A stretch of 64,000 nucleotides of DNA from NCBI GenBank assembly GCA_910574805.1, contig CAJTCV010000004.1, forward strand, positions 493-64,492. The letters are read 5' to 3'. The first letter of the stretch is position 1. Each line of letters opens with the position of its first letter. Shown piece by piece: positions 56,086 through 64,000 of the stretch. The notes below the pieces were generated by a model. It saw nothing but the letters and a program-made list of their open reading frames with translations. It was not told the origin of the DNA and made no database searches. This DNA is from Lachnospiraceae bacterium (GTDB lineage: Bacteria > Bacillota > Clostridia > Lachnospirales > Lachnospiraceae). A program made the translations under genes and the position numbers.

Positions 56086-57003
56086 ATGAATATTATGAAT
56101 TTGATCAACGCGCTGCCCGGCGCAGTGGCGCAGGGACTGATATGGGGGATCATGGCGATCGGTGTCTACATCACCTTTCGTATCCTGGATATTGCGGACC
56201 TGACAGTGGACGGTACACTCTGTACCGGCGGAGCAGTCTGTATCATGCTCATGCAGAGCGGACAGAATGTGTGGGTGGCCATGGCAGGTGCGCTGGCAGC
56301 GGGCATGCTGGCAGGCATGGCTACCGGACTTTTGCATACCTTCATGGGGATCCCGGCAATTCTGGCGGGAATCCTGACGCAGCTTGGGCTGTATTCTGTC
56401 AATCTCAAAATCATGGGGAAGGCAAATCAGGCCATCAATGTGGATAAATTTGACCTGATGGTCTCTCTCCGCTACATAAAGGGCGTTCCCTTTTATAAAA
56501 ATACGATTCTGATTGTGGCATCTGTCATCGTGGTCCTGATCCTGATCCTGTACTGGTTTTTCGGTACGGAGCTGGGTTGTTCCCTGCGCGCGACAGGCTG
56601 CAATGACAGGATGGCGCGGGCGCAGGGCATCAATACGGACCTGAACCGGGTCCTTGGCCTTATGATCTCCAACGGCCTCGTGGCGGTTTCAGGCGCACTG
56701 CTGGGGCAGTATCAGGGATTTGCCGATGTGAATATGGGCCGGGGAGCCATTGTCATCGGTCTGGCGGCGGTGATTATCGGCGAGGCGGTCTTCGGCAGAG
56801 TGTTCCGGAACTTTGGTTTCCGGCTGCTTGCAGTGGCGTTTGGCTCGATCATTTATTATTTTGTGCTGCAGATCGTGATCTGGCTGGGGGTCGATACAGA
56901 CCTTCTGAAACTTCTGTCCGCAGCAGTGGTGGCGGTCTTCCTGGCGATCCCCACCTGGAAGAGCAGGTATTTCTCAAGGACTGCCGGTAAGGGAGGTGTG
57001 TAG
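56086..57003 (+). CDS. ABC transporter permease (branched-chain/TrpY-like)
   Basis: A 305-residue membrane protein with about nine hydrophobic segments, of the LivH/TrpY type: GLIWGIMAIGVYITFRILDI near the N-terminus, LGCSLRATGCND in the cytoplasmic loop, and GRGAIVIGLAAVIIGEAVFG. It is preceded by GAGGTGATG and sits 104 bases after the binding-protein gene. Confidence 0.92.
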   Translation: MNIMNLINALPGAVAQGLIWGIMAIGVYITFRILDIADLTVDGTLCTGGAVCIMLMQSGQNVWVAMAGALAAGMLAGMATGLLHTFMGIPAILAGILTQLGLYSVNLKIMGKANQAINVDKFDLMVSLRYIKGVPFYKNTILIVASVIVVLILILYWFFGTELGCSLRATGCNDRMARAQGINTDLNRVLGLMISNGLVAVSGALLGQYQGFADVNMGRGAIVIGLAAVIIGEAVFGRVFRNFGFRLLAVAFGSIIYYFVLQIVIWLGVDTDLLKLLSAAVVAVFLAIPTWKSRYFSRTAGKGGV

Positions 57004-57004
57004 T

Positions 57005-57799
57005 ATGCTGGAAATCAGAAATATTTCCAAGACATTCAATCCGGGGACGGTGAATGAAAAACGGGCCCTCAGGAATGTGAACCTGACCCTGGAGGACGGA
57101 GATTTTGTCACGGTCATCGGAGGCAACGGGGCCGGGAAATCCACCATGCTCAATGCCATCGCCGGCGTATGGCCGGTGGATCAGGGACAGATCCTCATCG
57201 ACGGGAAGGATGTGACGAAGCTGCCGGAATATAAGCGGGCGGCGTTTCTGGGCAGAGTGTTCCAGGATCCCATGAACGGCACGGCGGCGACCATGGGCAT
57301 TGAAGAGAACCTGGCGCTGGCACTCAGGAGGGGACAGAGCAGAACACTGCGGGCCGGGATCAGGAATCAGGAGAGAGAGGTGTACAGACGGCTTCTCTCC
57401 ACACTGGGACTGGGCCTGGAGGACCGGCTGACCTCCAAGGTGGGGCTGCTCTCCGGCGGCCAGAGGCAGGCGCTGACGCTCCTGATGGCGACACTGAAAA
57501 AGCCAAAGCTTCTGCTCCTGGATGAGCATACGGCGGCGCTGGATCCGAAGACGGCTGCAAAGGTGCTGGAGACGACAGAAATGATCGTAAACCGGGACCG
57601 GCTGACGACACTGATGATCACACACAATATGAAGGACGCCATCATCCACGGCAACCGGCTGATCATGATGATGGACGGCAATATCATTCTGGATATCAGA
57701 GGCGGAGAGAAGAAGAGCCTGACCGTGGAAGATCTGCTCCATAAGTTCGAGGAGGTCAGCGGGGAGGAATTCACCAGCGATAAAGCGATCCTTGGGTAG
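57005..57799 (+). CDS. ABC transporter ATP-binding protein
   Basis: A 264-residue ABC ATPase: Walker A IGGNGAGKSTMLNAI, Q-loop VFQDPMNGTA, signature LLSGGQRQALTLLMA, Walker B LLLLDEHTAALDPK and switch TLMITHNMKDA. In Walker B the usual P is replaced by H (DEHTAAL), as seen in this ATPase subgroup. The start at 57005 is six bases after GGGAGGTG and follows the permease stop by one base. Confidence 0.94.
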   Translation: MLEIRNISKTFNPGTVNEKRALRNVNLTLEDGDFVTVIGGNGAGKSTMLNAIAGVWPVDQGQILIDGKDVTKLPEYKRAAFLGRVFQDPMNGTAATMGIEENLALALRRGQSRTLRAGIRNQEREVYRRLLSTLGLGLEDRLTSKVGLLSGGQRQALTLLMATLKKPKLLLLDEHTAALDPKTAAKVLETTEMIVNRDRLTTLMITHNMKDAIIHGNRLIMMMDGNIILDIRGGEKKSLTVEDLLHKFEEVSGEEFTSDKAILG

Positions 57800-57821
57800 G
57801 GGACGAAAAAGAAGACAAAGG

Positions 57822-57852
57822 CAGCGCCGGAGCATGAATGGCTCCGGCGCTG
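57822..57852. repeat. Long perfect inverted repeat after the second ABC operon
   Basis: CAGCGCCGGAGC (57822-57833) and GCTCCGGCGCTG (57841-57852) form a 12-bp perfect stem with a 7-base loop. On the plus strand no T-run follows; on the minus strand a T-rich segment does. It may end transcription of the ABC operon or stabilise its 3' end. Confidence 0.6.
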
Positions 57853-57891
57853 TCTCTTGTCCGTCAGAGGGCCCGCAGGCGGGAATGCGCA

Positions 57892-57920
57892 TTGACGGGG
57901 ACCCGGGGATGGCATATACT
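57892..57920 (+). promoter_or_regulatory. Promoter of the aminopeptidase genes
   Basis: TTGACG and TATACT with a 17-base spacer, 42 bases before the M18 gene. Confidence 0.65.
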
Positions 57921-57962
57921 GGAGGTGCCGGACGGATCCGGAGATAAAGGAGAATATTTGAT

Positions 57963-59387
57963 ATGGAAAGAAAGAATGCATGGAATACGTATGACGGGAA
58001 GGAATTACGGAGGCTTGCAGAGGTGACGGAGGATTATAAGCGTTTTCTGTCTGAGGCCAAGACGGAGCGGGAGTGCGCGGCGCTGGCGGTGAAGATGGCA
58101 GAAAAGAAGGGATACCGTTCTCTGGAAGCGATTCAGAAGGAGGGCAGGACTCTGAGGGCCGGAGACAAGGTGTATGCCGTGCACAAGAAGAAGCTGGTGG
58201 TCTTATATTATATGGGAGAAAGGACCATGGAGGAAGGGCTGAACATCCTGGGAGCCCATATAGATTCCCCCAGACTGGATCTGAAACAGAATCCTCTGTA
58301 TGAAGAAGGAGAGATGGCGCTTCTGGACACCCATTATTACGGAGGAATCAAGAAATATCAGTGGGCGGCGATCCCGCTGGCGCTGCATGGCGTGATAGTG
58401 AAGAAGGACGGGACTTCTGTGGAGCTGTCCGTGGGAGAGAGGCCGGAGGATCCGGTGGTAGGCATCTCGGATCTTCTGATCCATCTGTCCGCAGAGCAGA
58501 TGCAGAAAAAAGCGGCTGTTGTGGTGGAGGGGGAGAACCTGAACATCATCGCCGGCAGCCGCCCGCTGAGCGATGTGGAGACAGACGGGGAAGATCCGGA
58601 GAAAAAGGAAAAAGAAAAAATCAAGGCGGCGCTTCTGAAACTTCTGAAGGAGCGGTACGGCGTGGAGGAAGAGGATTTTCTGTCCGCGGAACTGGAAGCG
58701 GTTCCGGCCGGCCCTGCCAGAGACTTCGGACTGGACGGCAGCATGGTCATGGGGTACGGACAGGATGACAGGATCTGCGCCTTCACGTCGCTTCTGGCAT
58801 TTCTGGAGGCGGAGACGCCCCTTTATACCTCCGTCTGCCTTCTGACCGATAAGGAAGAGATCGGGAGTATGGGAGCTACCGGCATGCAGTCCCGTTATTT
58901 TGAAAATATCACGGCGGAGGTAATGGAGCTGGCAGGCGGATATTCAGAGCTGGCGCTTAAGAGATGCCTGCAGCGTTCCCATATGCTCTCTTCAGATGTG
59001 AGCGCGGCATTTGATCCCAACTACGCGTCTGCCTTCGAGAAGAAGAATGCCGCTTATCTGGGCAGAGGTATGGTATTTAACAAATATACGGGTTCCCGGG
59101 GAAAATCCGGATCCAACGATGCATGTGCGGAGTATATGGGAGCGCTGAGGCGGATCATGGACGGGGCCGGTGTGTGCTGGCAGACCGCGGAGCTTGGAAA
59201 AGTAGACCAGGGCGGCGGCGGAACCATCGCGTATATTACGGCCAATTACGGTATGGACGTGATTGACAGCGGAGTGGCGCTTCTGAACATGCACAGCCCC
59301 TGGGAGGTGTCCAGCAAGGCGGACATCTATGAAGCATATAAAGGATACCGGGCGTTTCTGCAGGCGGGCTGGCAGGAAGAGGCCTGA
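57963..59387 (+). CDS. M18 family aspartyl aminopeptidase
   Basis: A 474-residue cytoplasmic zinc aminopeptidase. Metal and catalytic segments: GAHIDSPRLDLK (metal His and catalytic Asp), TDKEEIGSMGATG (catalytic and metal Glu), SSDVSAAFDP (metal Asp) and the late VALLNMHSPWEV (metal His). M18 enzymes remove N-terminal acidic or neutral residues from peptides. AAGGAG lies before the ATG. A second aminopeptidase follows after 15 bases, so the two probably work together on peptide breakdown. Confidence 0.94.
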   Translation: MERKNAWNTYDGKELRRLAEVTEDYKRFLSEAKTERECAALAVKMAEKKGYRSLEAIQKEGRTLRAGDKVYAVHKKKLVVLYYMGERTMEEGLNILGAHIDSPRLDLKQNPLYEEGEMALLDTHYYGGIKKYQWAAIPLALHGVIVKKDGTSVELSVGERPEDPVVGISDLLIHLSAEQMQKKAAVVVEGENLNIIAGSRPLSDVETDGEDPEKKEKEKIKAALLKLLKERYGVEEEDFLSAELEAVPAGPARDFGLDGSMVMGYGQDDRICAFTSLLAFLEAETPLYTSVCLLTDKEEIGSMGATGMQSRYFENITAEVMELAGGYSELALKRCLQRSHMLSSDVSAAFDPNYASAFEKKNAAYLGRGMVFNKYTGSRGKSGSNDACAEYMGALRRIMDGAGVCWQTAELGKVDQGGGGTIAYITANYGMDVIDSGVALLNMHSPWEVSSKADIYEAYKGYRAFLQAGWQEEA

Positions 59388-59402
59388 GAAAGGAACGGGG
59401 AT

Positions 59403-61196
59403 ATGGAGATCGCGGAAAGGATCGGAAGGCTGCGGGAGGAGATGCGAAAAAGGGGCGTGACGGTGTATGTGGTCCCGTCCTCGGACTGTCATGAATCGGA
59501 GTATGTGTGCGCCCACTACCGGGCCCGGGAATATATGTCGGGATTCACCGGTTCGGCGGGGACGCTGGCGGTGACGCAGGAGGAAGCGGGCCTCTTTACG
59601 GACGGACGGTATTTCCTGCAGGCAGAACAGCAGCTGGCGGGGACGGGGATCCGTCTGTTCCGGATGGGGGAGCCGGGGGTGCCGAAGCTGAAAGACTATG
59701 TGGGAGAGAAGCTCACAGAAGGCGGGAGGCTGGGATTCGACGGCAGGGTCATGGGCGCTTCCCGGGCGGAAGGCCTGATACAGGCGGCCCGGGAAAAGGG
59801 CGCGGAAGTGCGGATGACAGAGGATCTGGTGGGGGAGATCTGGGAAGACCGTCCCGGGATCCCGGATACGGAGCTCTTCCGCCTCGGGCTGCACTGTACA
59901 GGAGAGGAGACGAAGCAGAAGCTTGTCCGGGTGCGGGCGGAGATGGAGAAGGCAGGCGCGGATATCCATGTGCTGGCGTCCCTGTGTGATATTGCGTGGA
60001 TCCTGAATCTCAGGGGCAGGGACATCCCAGGCGTGCCGGTGGTGCTGTCCTTTCTGCTTCTGACGAAGGAAAGGTGCGTCTGGTACGTACGGGGCCGGGT
60101 GGTGACGGAGAAGATCCGAAAGGAACTTCAGGCAGAAGGGGTTCAGATCCGGGAATATGAGCAGATCTACGGGGATCTGGAGCAGATTCCGGAGGGGAGG
60201 ACCGTACTGCTGGATAAGAAAAATGTGAACAGCCGGCTGCTCTTCTGCCTGAAGGCATCTGTGCGGGTGCTGGACAGGAGCAATCCTTCCGAGCTTCTGA
60301 AGGCGGTGAAAAATGAGACCGAGCTTCAAAACCTCCGTGAGGCCCACCGGAAGGAAGGACTGGCGTTCACAAGGCTGATGCGCCGGGTGAAGATCCATGG
60401 AGGGGAGGAAGCGCTCACAGAGCGGTCGGCGGCGGCATATCTGGAAGGGTGCCGGAGGGAGCTGGGAAATTATCTGGAATCCAGCTTTGCACCCATCTGC
60501 GCCTTTGGAGCGCATGCGGCGATCGTGCACTATACGGCTACCGAAGAGAGCGACGCGCAGATCGGACAGCAGGGGATGTTCCTGGTTGATGCGGGCGGGC
60601 ATTATCTGGAAGGGACCACGGACACAACAAGAACATTTGTTCTGGGGGAGGTGAGCAGAGAACAGAAACAGATGTTCACCGCCGTATGCCGGGGCAACCT
60701 GCAGCTGGCTTTTGCGCGGTTCCTGTACGGCTGTACGGGAAACAGTCTGGATGTGCTCTGCAGAGCTCCTCTGTGGCAGATGGAGGCAGATTACCGGCAC
60801 GGCACCGGGCACGGAGTCGGATATCTTCTGAATGTTCATGAAGGGCCCAATGCCTTCCGCTGGAAACAGCCGGAGGGCGGGAGAGAGCCTGCGGTGCTGG
60901 AAGCGGGGATGGTGACGACGGATGAGCCGGGTATCTATATAGAAGGAAAGTACGGGATCCGCACGGAAAATGAGCTGGTGTGCAGAAAAGGTACAGAAAA
61001 CCAGTACGGACAGTTTATGGAGTTTGAGATCCTGACGCTGACCCCGGTGGATCTGGACGGAATCCTGCCGGAGGAGATGACGGAGCAGGAACGGGGCTGG
61101 CTCAATGCCTACCACCAGAGAGTCTATGAGGAACTGGCGCCGTATATGTCGGAAGAAGAGCAGGCATGGCTTCGGAACTGCACAAGGCCGATCTGA
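59403..61196 (+). CDS. Aminopeptidase P family (M24B) metallopeptidase
   Basis: A 597-residue Xaa-Pro aminopeptidase of the long, three-domain type: two creatinase-like N-terminal domains (about 5-300) and a pita-bread M24 domain (about 310-540). The metal ligands are in DAGGHYLEGTTDTTRTF (two Asp), GTGHGVGYLLNVHEGPN (His), TDEPGIYIEG (Glu) and RTENELV (Glu). It removes the first residue before proline. AAAGGA precedes the ATG. Cotranscribed with the M18 gene. Confidence 0.95.
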   Translation: MEIAERIGRLREEMRKRGVTVYVVPSSDCHESEYVCAHYRAREYMSGFTGSAGTLAVTQEEAGLFTDGRYFLQAEQQLAGTGIRLFRMGEPGVPKLKDYVGEKLTEGGRLGFDGRVMGASRAEGLIQAAREKGAEVRMTEDLVGEIWEDRPGIPDTELFRLGLHCTGEETKQKLVRVRAEMEKAGADIHVLASLCDIAWILNLRGRDIPGVPVVLSFLLLTKERCVWYVRGRVVTEKIRKELQAEGVQIREYEQIYGDLEQIPEGRTVLLDKKNVNSRLLFCLKASVRVLDRSNPSELLKAVKNETELQNLREAHRKEGLAFTRLMRRVKIHGGEEALTERSAAAYLEGCRRELGNYLESSFAPICAFGAHAAIVHYTATEESDAQIGQQGMFLVDAGGHYLEGTTDTTRTFVLGEVSREQKQMFTAVCRGNLQLAFARFLYGCTGNSLDVLCRAPLWQMEADYRHGTGHGVGYLLNVHEGPNAFRWKQPEGGREPAVLEAGMVTTDEPGIYIEGKYGIRTENELVCRKGTENQYGQFMEFEILTLTPVDLDGILPEEMTEQERGWLNAYHQRVYEELAPYMSEEEQAWLRNCTRPI

Positions 61197-61276
61197 AAAA
61201 ACAGACTATGCGCCTGTCTTGGGCGGATTGCTCAGAAAATGCCGGAACTGTCCGGTAAGACTGTGCTGTTTCCGGA

Positions 61277-61330
61277 TTGACAAACACAGGGGCCGGGCCT
61301 TATAATCTCTTTCGATTTTGGTTGAAAGAG
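61277..61330 (+). promoter_or_regulatory. MATE gene promoter with inverted repeat at the start site
   Basis: TTGACA (61277-61282) and TATAAT (61301-61306) with an 18-base spacer. An inverted repeat, CTCTTTC (61307-61313) and GAAAGAG (61324-61330), spans the expected transcription start and reaches the ribosome binding site AGAGG. Because the left arm precedes or covers the start site, an operator is more likely than an RNA hairpin. Confidence 0.6.
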
Positions 61331-61340
61331 GTATGGATAT

Positions 61341-62738
61341 ATGACAAAAAATATGACGGCCGGTTCTCCGGTCAGACTGATCATCGGCTTTGCCATCCCC
61401 ATGTTCCTGGGGATGCTGTTCCAGCAGTTCTACAGCATGGTGGACACGATTATCGTAGGGCAGTATCTGGGGGTGGATCCCCTGGCAGGCGTGGGGAGTA
61501 CATCTTCTCTGAACTTTATGGTCATCGGATTCTGTACCGGAGTGTGCAACGGCTTCGCCATTCCGGTGGCACAGATGTTCGGGGCGGGAGAAGAGAGCAG
61601 GCTGCGCCGGTTTGTGACCAACAGTGCATGGCTTTGCATTGCATTTTCGTTGTTTTTGACGCTGCTGGTAGTATTTCTGTGCAGGCCTGTACTGCAGCTG
61701 ATGAATACGCCGGCAGAGATCTTTGACTATGCGTATCTGTATATTGTGATTATTTTCTGGGGGATTCCGTGTACCCTGCTGTACAATCTTCTGGCGGCGG
61801 TCATCCGCGCCCTGGGGGACAGCAGGACGCCGGTGGTGTTCCTGGCGGTATCGTCTGTTCTGAACATCGTGCTGGACCTTGTCTCCATCCTGGGACTTCA
61901 TATGGGCGTGGAAGGCCCCGCACTGGCAACCGTTATCGCTCAGGGCGTCTCCGGGCTCATCTGTCTCTGGTATATGGGAAGGAAATACCCCATCCTGAAG
62001 GCATCCGGGGAGGAATGGAGACCGGACGGGAAATATATGAGGCGGCTCTGCTTTATGGGGATCCCCATGGGGCTGCAGTATTCTGTCACGGCCATCGGGA
62101 CACTGGTGCTGCAGACGGCCATCAACGGCATGGGCGCTTCGGTCGTCGCCGGAGTGACGGCAGCGCAGAAGATCAACGCCTTTATCGCCTGCCCGGTGGA
62201 AGCGCTGGGGCAGACCATGGCACCCTACACCGGACAGAACATGGGAGCCGGGAAGCCGGAGCGGATCGGCAGAGGGCTTCTGCAGGCGTCTCTGGTGGGC
62301 TTCGGAGTATCCGCACTCTGCTTTCTGACCGCATTTGCAGCAGGAAAAGATCTGGTGCTTTTGTTCCTCGATGCGGGTGAGGTACAGATCATTGACTATG
62401 CTTACCGGTTCCTTCTGTGCTGTACGGGAGGATACTGCCTGCTGACTCTGGTCAATACAGTGCGTTTCACGATCCAGGGCATGGGCTTTTCCGTGTTCGC
62501 GATCATCTCGGGCGTGATGGAGATGATCGCCCGGATCCTGGTGGCGGCTGCGGCTGCGGGAGGCCTTGGCTTTGCGGGGATCTGTCTGGCGCATCCCATG
62601 GCCTGGGTGTTCGCGGATGTGTTCCTGATACCGGCCTTTTTCTACTGCAGGCGCAGGATCATAAGGCAGGCCGGCGTGACAGAAACGGCGCAGGAAACGG
62701 AAGAGAAGACGGTAAAACTCCGGTTGCGGAAAGCGTAA
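61341..62738 (+). CDS. MATE family efflux transporter
   Basis: A 465-residue membrane protein with 12 predicted segments in two halves. MATE features: GFAIPMFLGMLFQQFYSMVD near the start, YLGVDPLAGVG, NAVIRALGD-like AAVIRALGDSRTP, and VEALGQTMAPYTGQNMGAG in the second half. MATE proteins export cationic drugs or metabolites using Na+ or H+. Own promoter. The rhomboid gene promoter overlaps its 3' end. Confidence 0.93.
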   Translation: MTKNMTAGSPVRLIIGFAIPMFLGMLFQQFYSMVDTIIVGQYLGVDPLAGVGSTSSLNFMVIGFCTGVCNGFAIPVAQMFGAGEESRLRRFVTNSAWLCIAFSLFLTLLVVFLCRPVLQLMNTPAEIFDYAYLYIVIIFWGIPCTLLYNLLAAVIRALGDSRTPVVFLAVSSVLNIVLDLVSILGLHMGVEGPALATVIAQGVSGLICLWYMGRKYPILKASGEEWRPDGKYMRRLCFMGIPMGLQYSVTAIGTLVLQTAINGMGASVVAGVTAAQKINAFIACPVEALGQTMAPYTGQNMGAGKPERIGRGLLQASLVGFGVSALCFLTAFAAGKDLVLLFLDAGEVQIIDYAYRFLLCCTGGYCLLTLVNTVRFTIQGMGFSVFAIISGVMEMIARILVAAAAAGGLGFAGICLAHPMAWVFADVFLIPAFFYCRRRIIRQAGVTETAQETEEKTVKLRLRKA

Positions 62739-62752
62739 AAAAATGGTATAAT
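62724..62752 (+). promoter_or_regulatory. Promoter of the rhomboid/TerD genes
   Basis: TTGCGG and TATAAT with a 17-base spacer, overlapping the last codons of the MATE gene, 24 bases before the rhomboid start. Confidence 0.6.
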
Positions 62753-62776
62753 GGGTGTCGAAAGTGGAGGTGCTGC

Positions 62777-63370
62777 ATGATGAAGACGGGTTCGTCCAAA
62801 GTAAAAATATCTTTTAATTCCCCGGTGATCCTGACCTTTGCGATCATCTGCCTGATATCGCTTCTGCTGGGGCTTGCCACAAAGGGGAAGACTACGGACA
62901 TGTTCTTCAGCGTCTATCGTTCCTCGCTTCTGAGTCCGGTTACTTATGTCCGGTTTGCCGGGCATGTGTTCGGTCATGCAGGGTGGGATCATTTTCTGGG
63001 AAATATCACGCTGATCCTGGTGGTGGGACCGCTTCTGGAAGAAAAATATGGTTCCTCCAATATGCTGTTTGTGATTCTGGCGACCGCGCTGATGACAGGG
63101 ATCGTGAACTTCGTATTTTTCCCGCGGGTCCAGCTCCTGGGCGCCAGCGGAGTCGTATTTGCACTGATTCTCCTGTCGTCGTTCACCAGTATCCGGGAGG
63201 GAGAGATCCCGCTGACTTTTGTGCTGGTGGCACTGATTTACCTGGGAGAGCAGGTGTATCAGGGGATCTTTGTACAGGACAATGTATCGAATCTGACTCA
63301 TATACTGGGCGGGCTCGTGGGCGCAGGCCTGGGATATGTGATGAATAAATATAAAATGAACAGGTACTGA
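62777..63370 (+). CDS. Rhomboid family intramembrane serine protease
   Basis: A 197-residue protein with about six membrane segments. The catalytic Ser is S124 in LLGASGVVFAL and the catalytic His is H175 in THILGGLVGAGLG; the HxxxN motif (HFLGN, H72-N76) supports activity. The substrate is unknown. The start at 62777 lies six bases after GTGGAGG; a second ATG follows at once. The TerD gene starts 14 bases after its stop. Confidence 0.9.
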   Translation: MMKTGSSKVKISFNSPVILTFAIICLISLLLGLATKGKTTDMFFSVYRSSLLSPVTYVRFAGHVFGHAGWDHFLGNITLILVVGPLLEEKYGSSNMLFVILATALMTGIVNFVFFPRVQLLGASGVVFALILLSSFTSIREGEIPLTFVLVALIYLGEQVYQGIFVQDNVSNLTHILGGLVGAGLGYVMNKYKMNRY

Positions 63371-63384
63371 GGAGGTAGGACAAC

Positions 63385-63978
63385 ATGGCAATCAATCTAC
63401 AAAAGGGACAGAAAGTCAGTCTGAAGAAGGGAGGCTCTGCAGGACTTGGTGAGATTCTCGTGAATCTGAACTGGAATGCGAAGCCGAAGGGATTCCTGGC
63501 TGGTCTTCTGTCTTCCGGGATCGACCTGGATCTGGGCTGTCTTTTTGAACTGAAGGACGGAAACAAGGGCGCAGTACAGGCGCTGGGCAACGCATTCGGC
63601 TGTCTGAACCGGCCGCCTTTTATCGCACTGGACGGAGATGACCGGACCGGAGCGGCGGCAGCGGGAGAGAATCTGAGGATCAATGGAAATGAGATCAAGA
63701 ATATCCAGAGGATCCTGGTATATACATTTATCTATGAGGGCGTGGCGAACTGGAAGCAGGCGGATGCGACGGTTACGCTGAAATATCCGGGTGCGGAGGA
63801 TCTGGTTGTGAAGATGGATACCTTCAATTCCTCCAATAAGATGTGCGGCCTGGTGCTTCTGGAGAATGTGAACGACGAGACGTTCAGCGTGGAGAAGATC
63901 GTTCAGTTCTATCAGGGACACGAAGATCTGGACCGGGCATTCGGATGGGGACTTCGCTGGAGAGCGGGCCGCAAATAA
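63385..63978 (+). CDS. TerD family protein
   Basis: A 197-residue TerD/CABP-type protein starting MAINLQKGQKVSLKKG, with LVNLNWNAKP, a calcium-binding-like block ALDGDDRTGAAAAGEN and the end RAFGWGLRWRAGRK. TerD proteins bind Ca2+ and belong to tellurite-resistance and stress clusters. The next ter genes, if any, lie beyond the window. GAGGTAGG precedes the ATG; it is in one unit with the rhomboid gene. Confidence 0.92.
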   Translation: MAINLQKGQKVSLKKGGSAGLGEILVNLNWNAKPKGFLAGLLSSGIDLDLGCLFELKDGNKGAVQALGNAFGCLNRPPFIALDGDDRTGAAAAGENLRINGNEIKNIQRILVYTFIYEGVANWKQADATVTLKYPGAEDLVVKMDTFNSSNKMCGLVLLENVNDETFSVEKIVQFYQGHEDLDRAFGWGLRWRAGRK

Positions 63979-64000
63979 AGCGCGTACAGACAGATAATTA

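Noticed and set aside
58992-61115. 707-codon open frame on the minus strand
   Set aside because: Antisense to the two aminopeptidase genes, whose catalytic motifs are intact.

Overview
The window reads as a chromosomal segment of a Firmicute of class Clostridia, most likely a Lachnospiraceae-type gut anaerobe. The evidence is: AGGAGG-type ribosome binding sites; a PolC-type replicative polymerase; a REC/HD-GYP/GGDEF protein; HAAS (DUF1700), DUF134-NifX and Crh-like HPr families; tRNA genes without encoded CCA; and a GC-rich background broken by one AT-rich block. Genus or species cannot be fixed from the sequence alone.

Layout. 1-3.5 kb: the 3' end of a 23S rRNA gene, tRNA-Asn, a cyclic-di-GMP signalling protein and a seven-gene tRNA array. 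3.6-9.0 kb: a HAAS membrane protein, a 49-residue Ser/Asn-rich microprotein whose ribosome binding site lies in a hairpin, a rhodanese, an rRNA methyltransferase/RdgB/phosphodiesterase operon, a PanE-like reductase and a DUF134-NifX fusion. 9.1-34.4 kb: a dense region of genome defence and DNA metabolism. It holds a complete Wadjet operon (JetD-A-B-C); a hydrolase; an AT-rich block with a DGQHR-like protein, a HEPN-type protein carrying R-x4-H and a PLD/DUF3427 helicase; a Nudix hydrolase; an MmcQ/YjbR gene followed by a TerB-domain protein, a BrxD-like ATPase and an Lhr/BrxH-like helicase; a radical-SAM/TIGR03915 DNA repair pair behind two LexA-type boxes; an HPr-like protein without histidine; and a RecB-nuclease/XPD-helicase fusion.

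34.3-51.1 kb is mostly housekeeping: LysR, DUF1294, glyA, mnmM, a Na/Pi cotransporter with a PhoB/PhoR-like two-component pair, thyA-folA-ftsW, ispG-polC and a cytidylate-kinase-like gene. An unusual repeat and hairpin cluster separates ftsW from ispG. 51.2-64 kb: a polar amino acid ABC transporter, an XRE regulator, a pentapeptide-like protein, a second ABC transporter (PF04392-type binding protein), two metallo-aminopeptidases, a MATE exporter, a rhomboid protease and TerD.

The parts most worth attention are the AT-rich DGQHR/HEPN pair (a candidate two-gene toxin or abortive-infection module), the TerB/BrxD/helicase trio with a possible SOS box in front of it, the paired SOS boxes at the radical-SAM operon, and the Ser/Asn-rich microprotein. 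All functional calls come from reading motifs and context; no database search was run.
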